Source: Psococerastis gibbosa
Lineage: Eukaryota > Arthropoda > Insecta > Psocodea > Psocidae
Assembly: GCA_963971405.1 (NCBI GenBank)
Contig: OZ020491.1
Span: 18,594,855 to 18,658,854, forward strand
Length of the DNA stretch: 64,000 nt
Direction: 5' to 3'
Below the pieces are notes generated by a model, which made no database searches, was not told the DNA's origin, and was given only the letters and a program-made list of their open reading frames with translations. Within the stretch, counting starts at the first letter, position 1; each line of letters starts with the position of its first letter. Both the position numbers and the translations under genes were made by a program. Positions 21,901 through 28,859 of this stretch are shown here, one piece after another.

Positions 21901-24900
21901 CCAGATGTGAAGATTCATGTTATATCATTATCATAAATTAAATAATTATATCCTCCATCATGCACAACTGCATGAGATCATCGACAGATCACTTTATGAG
22001 GCAGAACGAGTTCTAATTGAAAATATTCAAGTAAATTTAATTGTTATGCAACTTGACAAGGGTAACCAATAAACTCCAAGAAATCCAGCAAATTTGGAGC
22101 AGCCTATAACTCAAAAAAGAAAACCGCTTTGGGTATTTCGTTGACCCTTGAAAACAATCTCATGACAACTTTTCACATTCAGAAATGTGGTTTGAATATC
22201 GTAAGCCGCTAATAGATACCCCGTTAATGCCGCGTATATAGTCTACGATATAATATAATTATTAACAATATAATTCATTTTCCAAAAGCATCATACACTT
22301 TATTTTACTTTTTAGTGATATTTGTAGCCTACCTACTTTTAAATTAAATATAGAATTTTTTACATTAATTTAATATTTATTATTATGATTTTACATTGTA
22401 GCGCAAAAAATCAATAAAGTCATCATATTAAATTGCGGCGACCCCATCCCCCCCCCACCCTGCCCCAAATAAAAATTCGACTGAGCCCGTCCATACAGTT
22501 CAACCGACGGTTCACTGCGGTTTCAAGCCAATCAGATGGCCGTGATTTCGCGCCAATTCTATTGCATTGAACCGACGAAAACACGCCATTATAGTAAACC
22601 TAATATATTAATTATCAATTAATTAAGTCGGTTTGCAAACTTTTTACTTAACTAGGAGGCTTCGTATGCCGCATACTTCCACCTTGAACCCAAGACAAAG
22701 CAATAATAGCGATTAATATTGAAGAAAACTGGAATTTAAAAATTACCGGATAACGTTATGGCAGGCTGGTGCTACGCGTGTCCGCCTAGCGTTATGGCCC
22801 GCCCGTATAGGTGTATGTATGTATGTATGTATGTGGACACTTTTTTGACTCGCCATAACTCGGGACCCACTGGCACCAGAAACTTGCGGATACACTCAAA
22901 ATTTAGAGAAAAATCGGGACATGGTTTTCCTGTAGGTCCGAACCTGAAAAAGTGAACCTGATCAGGTACAGGAGCGATAATCGGTTCGAAAAATCCCATA
23001 AGAAAGCATTGGAGGGTTCAACGCAATGCCTTAGCCAGACCTTTGAACCTACCTCAATTTAAATTATATCACTGCCTTCGTCCATTCTTCCTCTTTCAGG
23101 CCATGCTATACATGATGTGATGGGGCAAGGGGTTCGACTTTGGGGGGTGGAAACGTGAGGGGGTGCGCCCAAATTTTCCGATTTTCAGCGAAAATAGGCC
23201 TTTTTGGGCTGCGTTTTTGGGGGTGTTAATATCAATTCGAAAACTTCAAACTACTTTTGTTCTTTTCCACTGTTCTTATTCTTTTCAGTCATATATTCAG
23301 TTTTGCTATGCGCCTTTTCGTTCGGGTTCAGGTGAGTTGGTAAGCAGTCCCTGTTTTGCCGAAAAACCGGTTTAAAGGGTATATTTCCAAATACATGCAT
23401 AGAGTAAAAAAATTCCACAGCCTGCAATTTTCCATCGAAATTAATTTTTAATCTCTCATTAGAAGCAGTATGAAATAAGCTTTAAAACTAGTATAAATAC
23501 ATAATTTCAAATTCACCCCTTCCCCCTTAATCACGAGTGGAACACAAAGTTTTTAAAAATGACGCGAAAAAAACTGCATTTCTAGCAATCCCATTTAAAT
23601 TGCATGGGTGGGTTTAAAGCAATATTTTGGGCAGATGTGGAAGGCCTATGTTAATTTAAATTATATCAGTGTCTTTGTCCGCTCTTCTTCTTTTAGGTCA
23701 TGCCAAATTTGTCGTGATCAAGCAAGAGGTTCGGCTTTGGGGGTGGAAGCGTGACGGGGTGCGCCCAAATTTTTCGATTTTCAGCGAAAATAGGCTTTTT
23801 CGGCCGCGTTTTCGGAGGTCTTGATATCATTTTGAAAACTTTAAACTACTTTAGTTCTCTTCCTCCTGTCTTACTCTTTCCAGAGATATATTCAGTTTAA
23901 CTATCCGCCTCTTCGTTCGGGCTCAAGTGATTTGGTAAGCCATAGCCATCAGCGTTTTGACGGAATACAGGTCTAAAGTGTACCTTTGAAATTACATGCA
24001 TAGAGTAACAGGATTCCACAGCCTGACCTCTTCCACCAAAATGATTTGTTAATGTCTCATTAGAAGCAGTATAAATTAACCAATTTTCATAGTTGTTAAC
24101 TGCTTCGTTTGGGTTTGGGGGCATTCACATAAGTCATGCGAGCCCCGAAGGGGCGAGCTGCGTAATGCCAAATGGAACCACGTTAATGCGAGGCCCCGCA
24201 GGGGCGAGCTGCCGCCCGCGGCAGGCGCAATGGGGGCGGGGCCGCGAAGCGGTCCCAAGCTCCGCTTGTAAATAATAAAAGGTAAATCAGTACTAGGCTA
24301 CTATTTTTTAAATAAATATGATGTGAGTTACCAACTTTCAAAAGAGATGGGACTTACTTAAAGGATGGGTCCGAACAGAGATGGAAGGTTTCATCTGAGC
24401 CATCTCTTCAATCTTGTTTGCCGTCACAAACAAGGGTTTGGTCAATACACTGGCCTCCCGTTACACAAGGCCACTCCAAGGTGCCACTGCATTTCGGTGA
24501 TCCAATAGTCCCATCTGTTAACAAAATGCAAAATTTTATAAGGTAGGCCTATGTGACACATGAATAAATGCCACAGTGCCGACAAATCAAAAACTGCTGC
24601 CAGTTAACTAAGCAGAAGGCGAAATATTAATTTTATGATTGAAGGTTCATCGGCCGTTAGTATATATTAAAACGCCCCCCCCCCAATTAAAAATAAAAAT
24701 ATTTTCTGGCCAACCTCATGCATTAAATAATAAATAATTAAATAAGAACTTTTTATTGTTTCTATTCCTAAGCCAACCTAGCGGAGTTAGGGCTATAAAG
24801 CCCTCTCTTACACTCACCTAGGAAGACCCGGGACCGCCTGTTTTACATGCCCTCCGAAGCATGGCCAGAAAATTTAGCCAGTGTGGTACTCGAACCAACA

Positions 24901-25181
24901 ACCTTTCGGGTCACAGCATAGGTACTACCTAATTTATTATGGAAGGGAGTAAACCTATACAGACTCAAAATTATTTGAACAATGTAGGTACTTGCACTGA
25001 ATGTAAACCGAGAAATAAGTCAGAACTTACAGATGTAGATGGAATGATCATCAGTGGTATTTTCTGGAGAAAAGTAATCTTCAGGAATGTTAAATTCTGA
25101 AGTCTCAGCAGAATAAACTTCAGAACTAGTGTTTAATTTTGAAGTTTGGCATCGGGAAAGAGCAATGAGGAAAAGGACCCC
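9549..25181 (-). CDS. Receptor tyrosine kinase: signal peptide, LDLa x4, CCP, Cys4/Wonton-like module, Ig x2, TM, FGFR-type kinase
   Basis: Fifteen minus-strand exons connect with matching phases and give 974 visible codons. In transcription order: 25181-25031, 24514-24358, 18919-18770, 18358-18242, 17325-17179, 16388-16183, 15026-14805, 14452-14286, 14017-13900, 13519-13353, 12165-12045, 11495-11254, 11076-10875, 10431-10115, 9986-9549. All have GT-AG borders, mostly GTAAGT-like donors. The intracellular part is closest to FGF receptors by its G-loop, [18 protein letters not shown] and WMAPEAL motifs. The extracellular order of four LDLa, one CCP and one Cys4 module is that of insect ModSP/HP14 proteases, but Ig domains and a kinase follow instead of a protease. 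One in-frame TGA lies in LDLa 1. The start codon is hidden by the gap and the final exon is unassigned. A two-gene explanation remains possible but the phases argue against it. Confidence 0.78.
10115..10431 (-). CDS. Receptor kinase exon 2: alpha-C helix, hinge and kinase insert
   Basis: [13 protein letters not shown] supplies the alpha-C glutamate, and [15 protein letters not shown] plus GNLREFL match FGFR lobe 1 and hinge. A short Ser/Gly-rich kinase insert follows, then QVARGMEYL. Donor AAG|GTATAT in phase 0. Confidence 0.88.
10875..11076 (-). CDS. Receptor kinase exon 1: G-loop and catalytic lysine
   Basis: Contains DPDWEIPRD, the FGFR-like lead-in to the kinase, the glycine loop LGEGAFGRV (visible residues 691-699) and VAVK with the ATP-binding Lys 719. 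It ends MLK plus one base, matched by the next exon to give MLKDD, the FGFR consensus at this point. Confidence 0.88.
11254..11495 (-). CDS. Receptor transmembrane and juxtamembrane exon
   Basis: A hydrophobic helix of about 22 residues (around visible residues 580-602, [16 protein letters not shown]) is followed by the basic stop-transfer YRRNNK and a Lys/Met-rich juxtamembrane segment. Acceptor ttttttgcag; donor AGG|GTAAAT in phase 0. Confidence 0.8.
12045..13519 (-). CDS. Receptor Ig domain B (exons 13353-13519 and 12045-12165)
   Basis: A clear duplicate of domain A. The first exon is also 167 nt and starts PYFTKELVN where A has SYFAKELVN; the second has [10 protein letters not shown] where A has [10 protein letters not shown]. 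Cysteines and the core Trp (MKWFY) are kept. The intron between its exons holds a nested MITE (12620-13016) and a copy of the CACTGARGATG repeat. Domains A and B could be serial or mutually exclusive, because all borders are phase-interchangeable. Confidence 0.75.
12620..13016. mobile_element. Nested palindromic MITE (GGCG family)
   Basis: Outer arms carry CCACCGACCGGCTAGG and GTGACGTGGTAGCAGACATT; an inner palindrome beginning GGCGGTGTCTCCACCGACC interrupts the outer dyad centre. It lies in the receptor intron within Ig domain B. Arm mismatches suggest an older copy than those at 49139 and 63598. Confidence 0.8.
13190..13300 (+). repeat. Repeat family with CACTGARGATG...CGMAACGTTTG core
   Basis: The segment CCACTGAGGATGTCGACCGC, then CAACGTTTGAAAG, recurs at 25382-25480, 37120-37230 and inverted at 41480-41660. 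It is a dispersed repeat inside a receptor intron. The CTGARGA / GAAAC pair resembles a hammerhead core but no proper stem II was found. Confidence 0.55.
13900..14452 (-). CDS. Receptor Ig domain A (exons 14286-14452 and 13900-14017)
   Basis: Exon one (167 nt) carries the first Ig cysteine (MECV) and the core Trp (IRWIY). Exon two (118 nt) carries the second cysteine in the [10 protein letters not shown] context. The split inside an Ig domain is as in FGFR Ig3. Exon one ends phase 0 at CTG|GTACCA, and exon two leaves one base. Exon lengths and phases equal those of Ig domain B. Confidence 0.75.
14805..15026 (-). CDS. Receptor exon 7: degenerate CCP / Wonton-like Cys4 module
   Basis: The cysteines lie in the contexts [20 protein letters not shown] and QICNEG, a loose CCP pattern with a long first loop. 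In ModSP/HP14 the CCP is followed by a CCP-like module called Wonton; position and Cys4 count fit that. The exon ends with one base left over, matched by the first Ig exon. Confidence 0.65.
15976..16066 (+). repeat. Dispersed repeat end, second copy of 1095-1190
   Basis: Begins CAGGGTGGATGGTCTATC and ends in TTTACTTTACTTT. Near-identity with 1095-1190 marks it as mobile DNA in a receptor intron. Confidence 0.55.
16183..16388 (-). CDS. Receptor exon 6: CCP/sushi module
   Basis: A canonical CCP with four cysteines: [21 protein letters not shown] and SYC. CCP modules are beta-sandwich protein-binding units. The acceptor tcttcatcag and donor GTATGT are good, and phases fit both neighbours. Confidence 0.8.
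16633..16903. mobile_element. Possible hAT-like element with poly-C tract
   Basis: The left end AGTGGCGGATTGACC and right end AAATCCGCCCCT are roughly inverted, and a C-tract sits inside. Similar GGCGGATT ends occur at 50881-51053. The inverted ends are short, so this is tentative. Confidence 0.35.
17179..17325 (-). CDS. Receptor exon 5: LDLa module 4
   Basis: An LDLa module with HSDE motif, starting [14 protein letters not shown] like module 2. The FRCxYGAC signature is, from memory, typical of insect ModSP/HP14 LDLa repeats. The donor G|GTGTGT splits an Arg codon completed by the CCP exon. Confidence 0.75.
17418..17597. mobile_element. Palindromic MITE, AGGCGGCTATTCCAC subfamily
   Basis: The start AGGCGGCTATTCCACTTGTC is mirrored by an imperfect right arm (GAAAAGTGGAATTGCC). 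The interior matches the larger copy at 42339-42964, which carries a hAT insertion. It lies in the receptor intron between LDLa 3 and LDLa 4. Confidence 0.65.
18242..18358 (-). CDS. Receptor exon 4: LDLa module 3
   Basis: Five cysteines plus CEDGSDEN give an LDLa module whose first cysteine comes from the preceding exon. The short C-x3-C spacing (CLSGDC) resembles LDLa 1 more than LDLa 2 and 4, consistent with an ABAB duplication of a module pair. Donor AC|GTAAGT. Confidence 0.78.
18770..18919 (-). CDS. Receptor exon 3: LDLa module 2
   Basis: A complete LDLa module starts [14 protein letters not shown] and contains DRSDE. The first 14 residues are identical to those of LDLa 4 (exon 17179-17325). 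The exon also supplies the first cysteine of the next module (TYCG). Phase 2 in and out. Confidence 0.8.
19061..19305. repeat. Inverted pair of tRNA-like sequences
   Basis: The right arm contains a 60-base tRNA-like unit (19211-19270): acceptor arms GGGCTTG and CAAGCCC pair over 7 bp, GTGGG/CCCGC encloses TTCGAAT as in a T arm, and GCGCC/GGCGT could pair as an anticodon stem. The D arm is almost absent and the base before the putative anticodon is not T, so it is not a normal tRNA. The left arm (19061-19139) is an inverted copy of its 3' half plus flank. A SINE foldback or tRNA-derived element is likely. Confidence 0.6.
19668..20060. mobile_element. Nested palindromic MITE (AGGCGC family), TA borders
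   Basis: Starts AGGCGCATATTCCACCGACC and ends with its inverted copy, with TA on each side. The inner GGCGGGGTTTCCACCGACC palindrome sits at the outer centre between GACTTA and TAAGTC. Located in the long receptor intron between LDLa 1 and LDLa 2. Confidence 0.85.
20061..20784. repeat. Repeat-rich intron DNA with poly-G tracts
   Basis: Begins with a TCTATCTTTATAAAAATC stretch and GTATGTATGTA tandem sequence, reminiscent of Helitron starts, but no matching 3' end was identified. Two G-tracts of 12 to 20 bases follow. No coding sequence is supported. Confidence 0.3.
20785..21147. mobile_element. hAT-like TIR element with GGCGTAGCCG ends
   Basis: The left end ATGGCGTAGCCGG and right end CGGCTACGCCACTA are inverted copies. 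Poly-G runs flank both ends inside. The GTGGCGTAGCC terminus is common in insect hAT-type MITEs. No reading frame of note. Confidence 0.5.
21148..23055. other. Receptor intron, AT-rich, no exon seen
   Basis: Long AT-rich intron sequence. A GTAT microsatellite lies near 22810. I see no exon with receptor-type cysteine spacing here. Confidence 0.35.
23056..24090. repeat. Tandem pair of a roughly 597-base repeat
   Basis: AATTTAAATTATATCA starts both units, at 23056 and 23653. Shared blocks include GGGGTGCGCCCAAATTTT, TTTTCAGCGAAAATAGGC and ACATGCATAGAGTAA. The second unit ends in the GC-rich block at 24137. Divergence of some 15% by eye suggests an old duplication. Confidence 0.6.
24137..24270. 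repeat. GC-rich cluster of short palindromes
   Basis: Within 130 bases there are several GC hairpins: GCCCCGAAGGGGC, GCCCCGCAGGGGC, CCGCCCGCGG and CCGCGAAGCGG, with AGCTGC spacers. It is far richer in GC than its surroundings. It could be the end structure of a rolling-circle or other DNA transposon, since it directly follows the 597-base repeats. Confidence 0.55.
24358..24514 (-). CDS. Receptor exon 2: LDLa module 1 with an in-frame TGA
   Basis: The exon encodes an LDLa module whose cysteines and DGSDE calcium-binding motif are in order, except that the codon of the fifth cysteine (24410-24408) reads TGA. The local sequence is CDGKQD-stop-RDGSDE. The exon is otherwise open, with good splice sites (ttaacag acceptor, AA|GTAAGT donor) and phases matching its neighbours. 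A single-base allele, a sequencing error or a real stop are all possible. Confidence 0.65.
24727..24930 (-). mobile_element. tRNA-derived SINE, minus orientation
   Basis: On the minus strand a B-box-like GGTTGTTGGTTCGAGTACC lies near the head, and the A/T-rich tail lies toward 24727. The body (AAGCCAACCTAGCGGAGTTA on the plus strand) recurs at 50582-50800, and its complement at 38083 and 44245. It is in the intron before LDLa 1. Confidence 0.6.
25031..25181 (-). CDS. Receptor exon 1 (partial): signal peptide and acidic linker
   Basis: The visible frame starts inside the gap edge with a hydrophobic run (VLFLIALS) ending RCQTS, typical of a signal peptide core and cleavage region. About 40 Ser/Thr/Glu-rich residues follow. 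The donor T|GTAAGT leaves one base, which completes a Tyr codon with the next exon. The initiator Met must be in the N run or upstream of it. Confidence 0.65.
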
Positions 25182-25381
25182 NNNNNNNNNNNNNNNNNNN
25201 NNNNNNNNNNNNNNNNNNNNNNNNNNNNNNNNNNNNNNNNNNNNNNNNNNNNNNNNNNNNNNNNNNNNNNNNNNNNNNNNNNNNNNNNNNNNNNNNNNNN
25301 NNNNNNNNNNNNNNNNNNNNNNNNNNNNNNNNNNNNNNNNNNNNNNNNNNNNNNNNNNNNNNNNNNNNNNNNNNNNNNNNN
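25182..25381. other. Assembly gap of 200 N
   Basis: Exactly 200 undetermined bases. The receptor start codon should lie here or beyond, because exon 1 reads into the gap in the middle of a signal peptide. The round length suggests a placeholder, not a measured size. Confidence 0.95.
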
Positions 25382-25480
25382 CTACACAGCGCCACTGAAG
25401 ATGTCGACCGCAGATATTGACGAAACGTTTGGAAGTTCACTTTCAATTCCAACACGGGCCATCAGCCCGGATTCTACTGG
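25382..25480 (+). repeat. Copy of the CACTGAAGATG repeat family
   Basis: CGCCACTGAAGATGTCGACC, then GACGAAACGTTTGG, and further GCCCGGATTCTACTGG match the copies at 13190, 37120 and (inverted) 41480. It abuts the gap, so the assembly break may be repeat-induced. Confidence 0.6.
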
Positions 25481-26877
25481 TTCTTCAGTTACCCGTAGTT
25501 TATTTTTATTGGCATCTACGAAGAGCATTGGCAGCGGCAATTACCACACAACTTGTTTCGGAAAACCCATGCATGGGAGTTATTACTATACCAGAATAAA
25601 ATTTATCCTGTGAATTATTTAATAGACTAACTGGTTCTCCGCAATCTCAACATTTGGTTGGCAGCAACTCCCTACATCTTCGAGCTCTCTCGGTCCTGCG
25701 CCTCCCTCTTCAGTTCTTGCTACATTCAAGCTCCTTCAGTTGATTCATGAATTCCATTCTTCGATAGTTATGGGCGAATATCAATCAAATTGTGTACGAT
25801 AACTTAAACATTATATAACTGAAATATCTAATTCAAGGGATGGTTAAATAAATGAACACAGCATAATTCCATCATCGACCACCGAGTGCCCAAGCAACAG
25901 AGCCACCCCTAATTTAGTTCATCTAATTCTAATAGAGACCAAAGAAGTCACAACATGCAAGCGGTAAAACGAGCAGTCATGGAGCGGCAATTTTTTACGT
26001 CAAAGACAGAGGGTCTGGGAACCATTTATGGCTTGCCATAGGTCACCCGTTATAGCTTTTTAATAAGTTAGCACTTAGCTGGTCAGACCGACCGGATTTT
26101 TGTCAAGTTAAAGAGCACAAACGACGGCTTTGCTTTCCTATTTCAATGTTAGGATAAGGAAAGCTATGTGATGGACGCAATTTTCGATTTCGAGATTTCA
26201 ACAGATTTCCGCATAACTTACAATTATTTAAACATGAATTATTCAATGATATATATATATCTACAGATATCTAAGGTCTTGACTAAATCTGCTAATGGCC
26301 TGTTTATCGCAAGTGTGAAAAAATAGGCCTGAAATTGGGGTTTGACATATTTTACACTCCTATAGCCTTATTGAAGTTACGTTAAGTCGAAACAGGGGGT
26401 CCGGGGTCTCTCTCGGGAGTTTTTGCTTAAATACTGATGCAAAGTTGTAGGGTTTCAAGCATTTTGGTTGGAAAATATACATTTCAAGAGGGGGCTAAAA
26501 TCGGCTGACCCCCCCCCCCCCCCGGGTGCGGCCTTGACTAGCAGGCAACTCCAAACATCATAAGAGTAAAAAGTTAGAGAAGTTAAAGCTTGGGAGAGAA
26601 CGAAAGTATCCTTGAACTGAGGAAATTTTGGCAAAGCACAAAAATTAAAAAAAGGGGATTTTGGGATGAGCTCGAGTCATTACCAAGCAATTAAAAACGA
26701 ATCACCACTAGAGAAGTCGAAATGGGCTTCCTCGGCTAAAAATTATGAGCGTTGTCTGCTTTAGTCATTTCCATCCCATTAATTTCCTCTCCTTAAAATT
26801 ATAATTTTTTACGATCAACCCATTCATTTGGTATACTATTATACATCAAGTTTGGTGACGCATAACTTTTGACTGTT
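25481..26877. other. Intergenic DNA without recognised genes
   Basis: No supported exon. A C-tract near 26508 is followed by GGGTGCGGCCTTGACTAG, similar to other poly-C repeat ends in the window. Confidence 0.35.
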
Positions 26878-27018
26878 AGGCGCAAATTACACCAACCTCG
26901 CATTTGATAGTGATCCAGATATTGACGTGGTAGCAGACATTAAAAACAGCCTTTAATGTCTGCTACCACGTCAATATCTGGATCACTATCAAATGCGAGG
27001 TCAGTGTAATTTGCACCT
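26878..27018. mobile_element. Short palindromic MITE (AGGCGC family)
   Basis: Two arms of about 65 bases starting AGGCGCAAATTACACCAACC fold back perfectly for most of their length around AAAACAGCC. The motif GACGTGGTAGCAGACATT is retained. The near-perfect symmetry suggests a young copy. Confidence 0.85.
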
Positions 27019-27954
27019 TATGAGAAGATTTGAGAACCGCGCAGTGGCGTAGCGTGGCATTATAAAAATTGTGTTAGGCCTTCCTCCGCACTTCAGAATT
27101 TCAGACTAAAATTAAAACCCAATGTTGAAGACAATGCACCAGATATGCTTCATTTCTTCTCACTGTAGTGCAGCCCATCTGACGCACGGGGCACTAAATA
27201 AACTTTATAACCTGAAGTCATGGAAAAACGTGGCATGACAACCTACTGAGTGTACTGCTGTTTGTCGAAGAGGCCACGAGGGTGGCTTGTCAGCATGACG
27301 CCTACATCAACATAAATTTCAGGAATTGTTATGCAAAATGCAATGCCAGGCTGGAGGGGAGAGGGAGGCTGGATGATTTGTCTCCTGAGAGTCTGCACTG
27401 CAGCCCAGCACTAGACCGCAGCCTAATCACCTAAATGACAAGTGACAATTTGGGGTTTGGGTTGGGGTAAAGAATTGAAGGAAAGGGTGAAAAAAGGCGT
27501 CAAGAAACAAAATATATACAGAAGAGCAGAAGATTAAGAAAATGGAGGCAGACGATGTGTACACAAAAGAATAAGTTGGGTGGCATGACCTCAAATTAGA
27601 AGAAATCTCGCAATGAAAAAACGAAGAATGAGAAAAAACAGGGAAAGATTGAAGAACGCAGAAAAGCTAAAAACGTTGAACGTGGAGAAAAATGCTGACA
27701 GAGATTCTGTGCAAGATGAGCCTCCTTGATCAGACTGTGAGACTTGTTTCTTGTGTCCATTAATTTGACTTCGCGCTACATTAATGTGTCATTTAAACAT
27801 AAAATCGGAAGAAAAAAAAAAACAAGAATATTCAACAGATAATAAGGAATGAATAATAAGTAGGTAGGTACGTGATCACAATATAAGACAGACTAAAAAC
27901 TACTATTTCAATTAGGCCTATAGTTTGAGAAAACAGACATTTTCATTTTTAGCT
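27019..27954. other. Intergenic DNA, purine-rich stretch, no gene seen
   Basis: A purine-rich part near 27440-27700 has no open frame of note. No RNA gene recognised. Confidence 0.35.
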
Positions 27955-28275
27955 TCATTTACCTACCCCGCTGTATCAAATGTCGAATGAAAATGCTTTT
28001 AATTTGGAAGGAAAACATCCCATTTGCAAGGGAATTCATATTTTAAGCAAGGGTTGACTGACAGTGTTGCTTCCATAAAATTTTTATGAGCAATTTGATC
28101 CTATACCTAACCTGCCCATGCAACAATTTGAACTGAATTGGGTTGTAACTCAAAAACTATACTTTTCCGACTTATAATTCTTTCGGAAATGGGTTTCTTT
28201 AAAGCTAAATCAACGATATAGAACCAAATTTTGTGATTTTTTGAGGGGTAGCTAAACTACACCTTTACCTTTTCA
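27955..28275. mobile_element. Copy of the GGTAAAGGTG foldback element, inverted and left end worn
   Basis: It is the reverse complement of the ends of the element at 28322-33250: shared blocks are AAATTGCTCATAAAA on its complement, AACCAAATTTTGTGATTTTT and GGGGTAGCTAAACTACACC. Its left terminus (near TACCTACCCCGC) is worn. With the adjacent copy it forms an inverted repeat about 200 bp long. Confidence 0.65.
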
Positions 28276-28859
28276 TGAAAAGCGCGTCAGAATAATTAAA
28301 ATTAATTAAATTAGAAGATAAACGGTAAAGGTGTAGTTTAGCTACCCCTCAAAAAATCACAAAATTTGGTTCTATATCGTTGATTTAGCTTTAAAGAAAC
28401 CCATTTCCGAAAGAATTAAAAGTCGAAAAAGTATAGTTTATGAGATACAGCCCAAATTAGTTCGAATTTTGCAGGTTAGGTATAGGTCATAGGAACAAAT
28501 TGCTCATATTGAGCGAGCATTGACGTGTTGACAAGTTTTGTGAGGTTGCATGAAAGGCGCTCCGGTGTTTTTTCTCTTATTTTGGTGGAAAAAGTTTTCT
28601 ATTCGCAACGTATTAATAACCATAGTGATCGGGAAGGGACTGGACACGTTTATCCAAGGCTGAAGGGTCAGTGCCTATTCCATTTTCTACATTTTTTGGC
28701 TAATTTGTCTGTCTGGATGTGTGCTGAGCTGTTGTGAATGCGCAGACTGTGACTATAGCAAGAACGGCTCTCGAAAGTTAAGCGTGCTCAGGCGCTGTGA
28801 AAATACACTACACAGGAATTGACAATCAGCTGTGATATTGAATTGATAAGAGTCTTAAC

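Noticed and set aside
20096-24270. One Helitron spanning the intron
   Set aside because: A TC-start-like sequence and GC hairpins are present, but there is no clear CTRR end after a hairpin, no Rep/helicase frame, and other elements lie between. Left as separate repeats.
24408-24410. Selenocysteine codon in LDLa 1
   Set aside because: TGA at a cysteine position is suggestive, but no SECIS can be identified and the 3' end of the gene is not known; an error or allele is simpler.
25126-25613. Open frames running across the N gap on both strands
   Set aside because: They are open only because N codons cannot contain stops. The true receptor exon 1 is in another frame, supported by its donor and phase.
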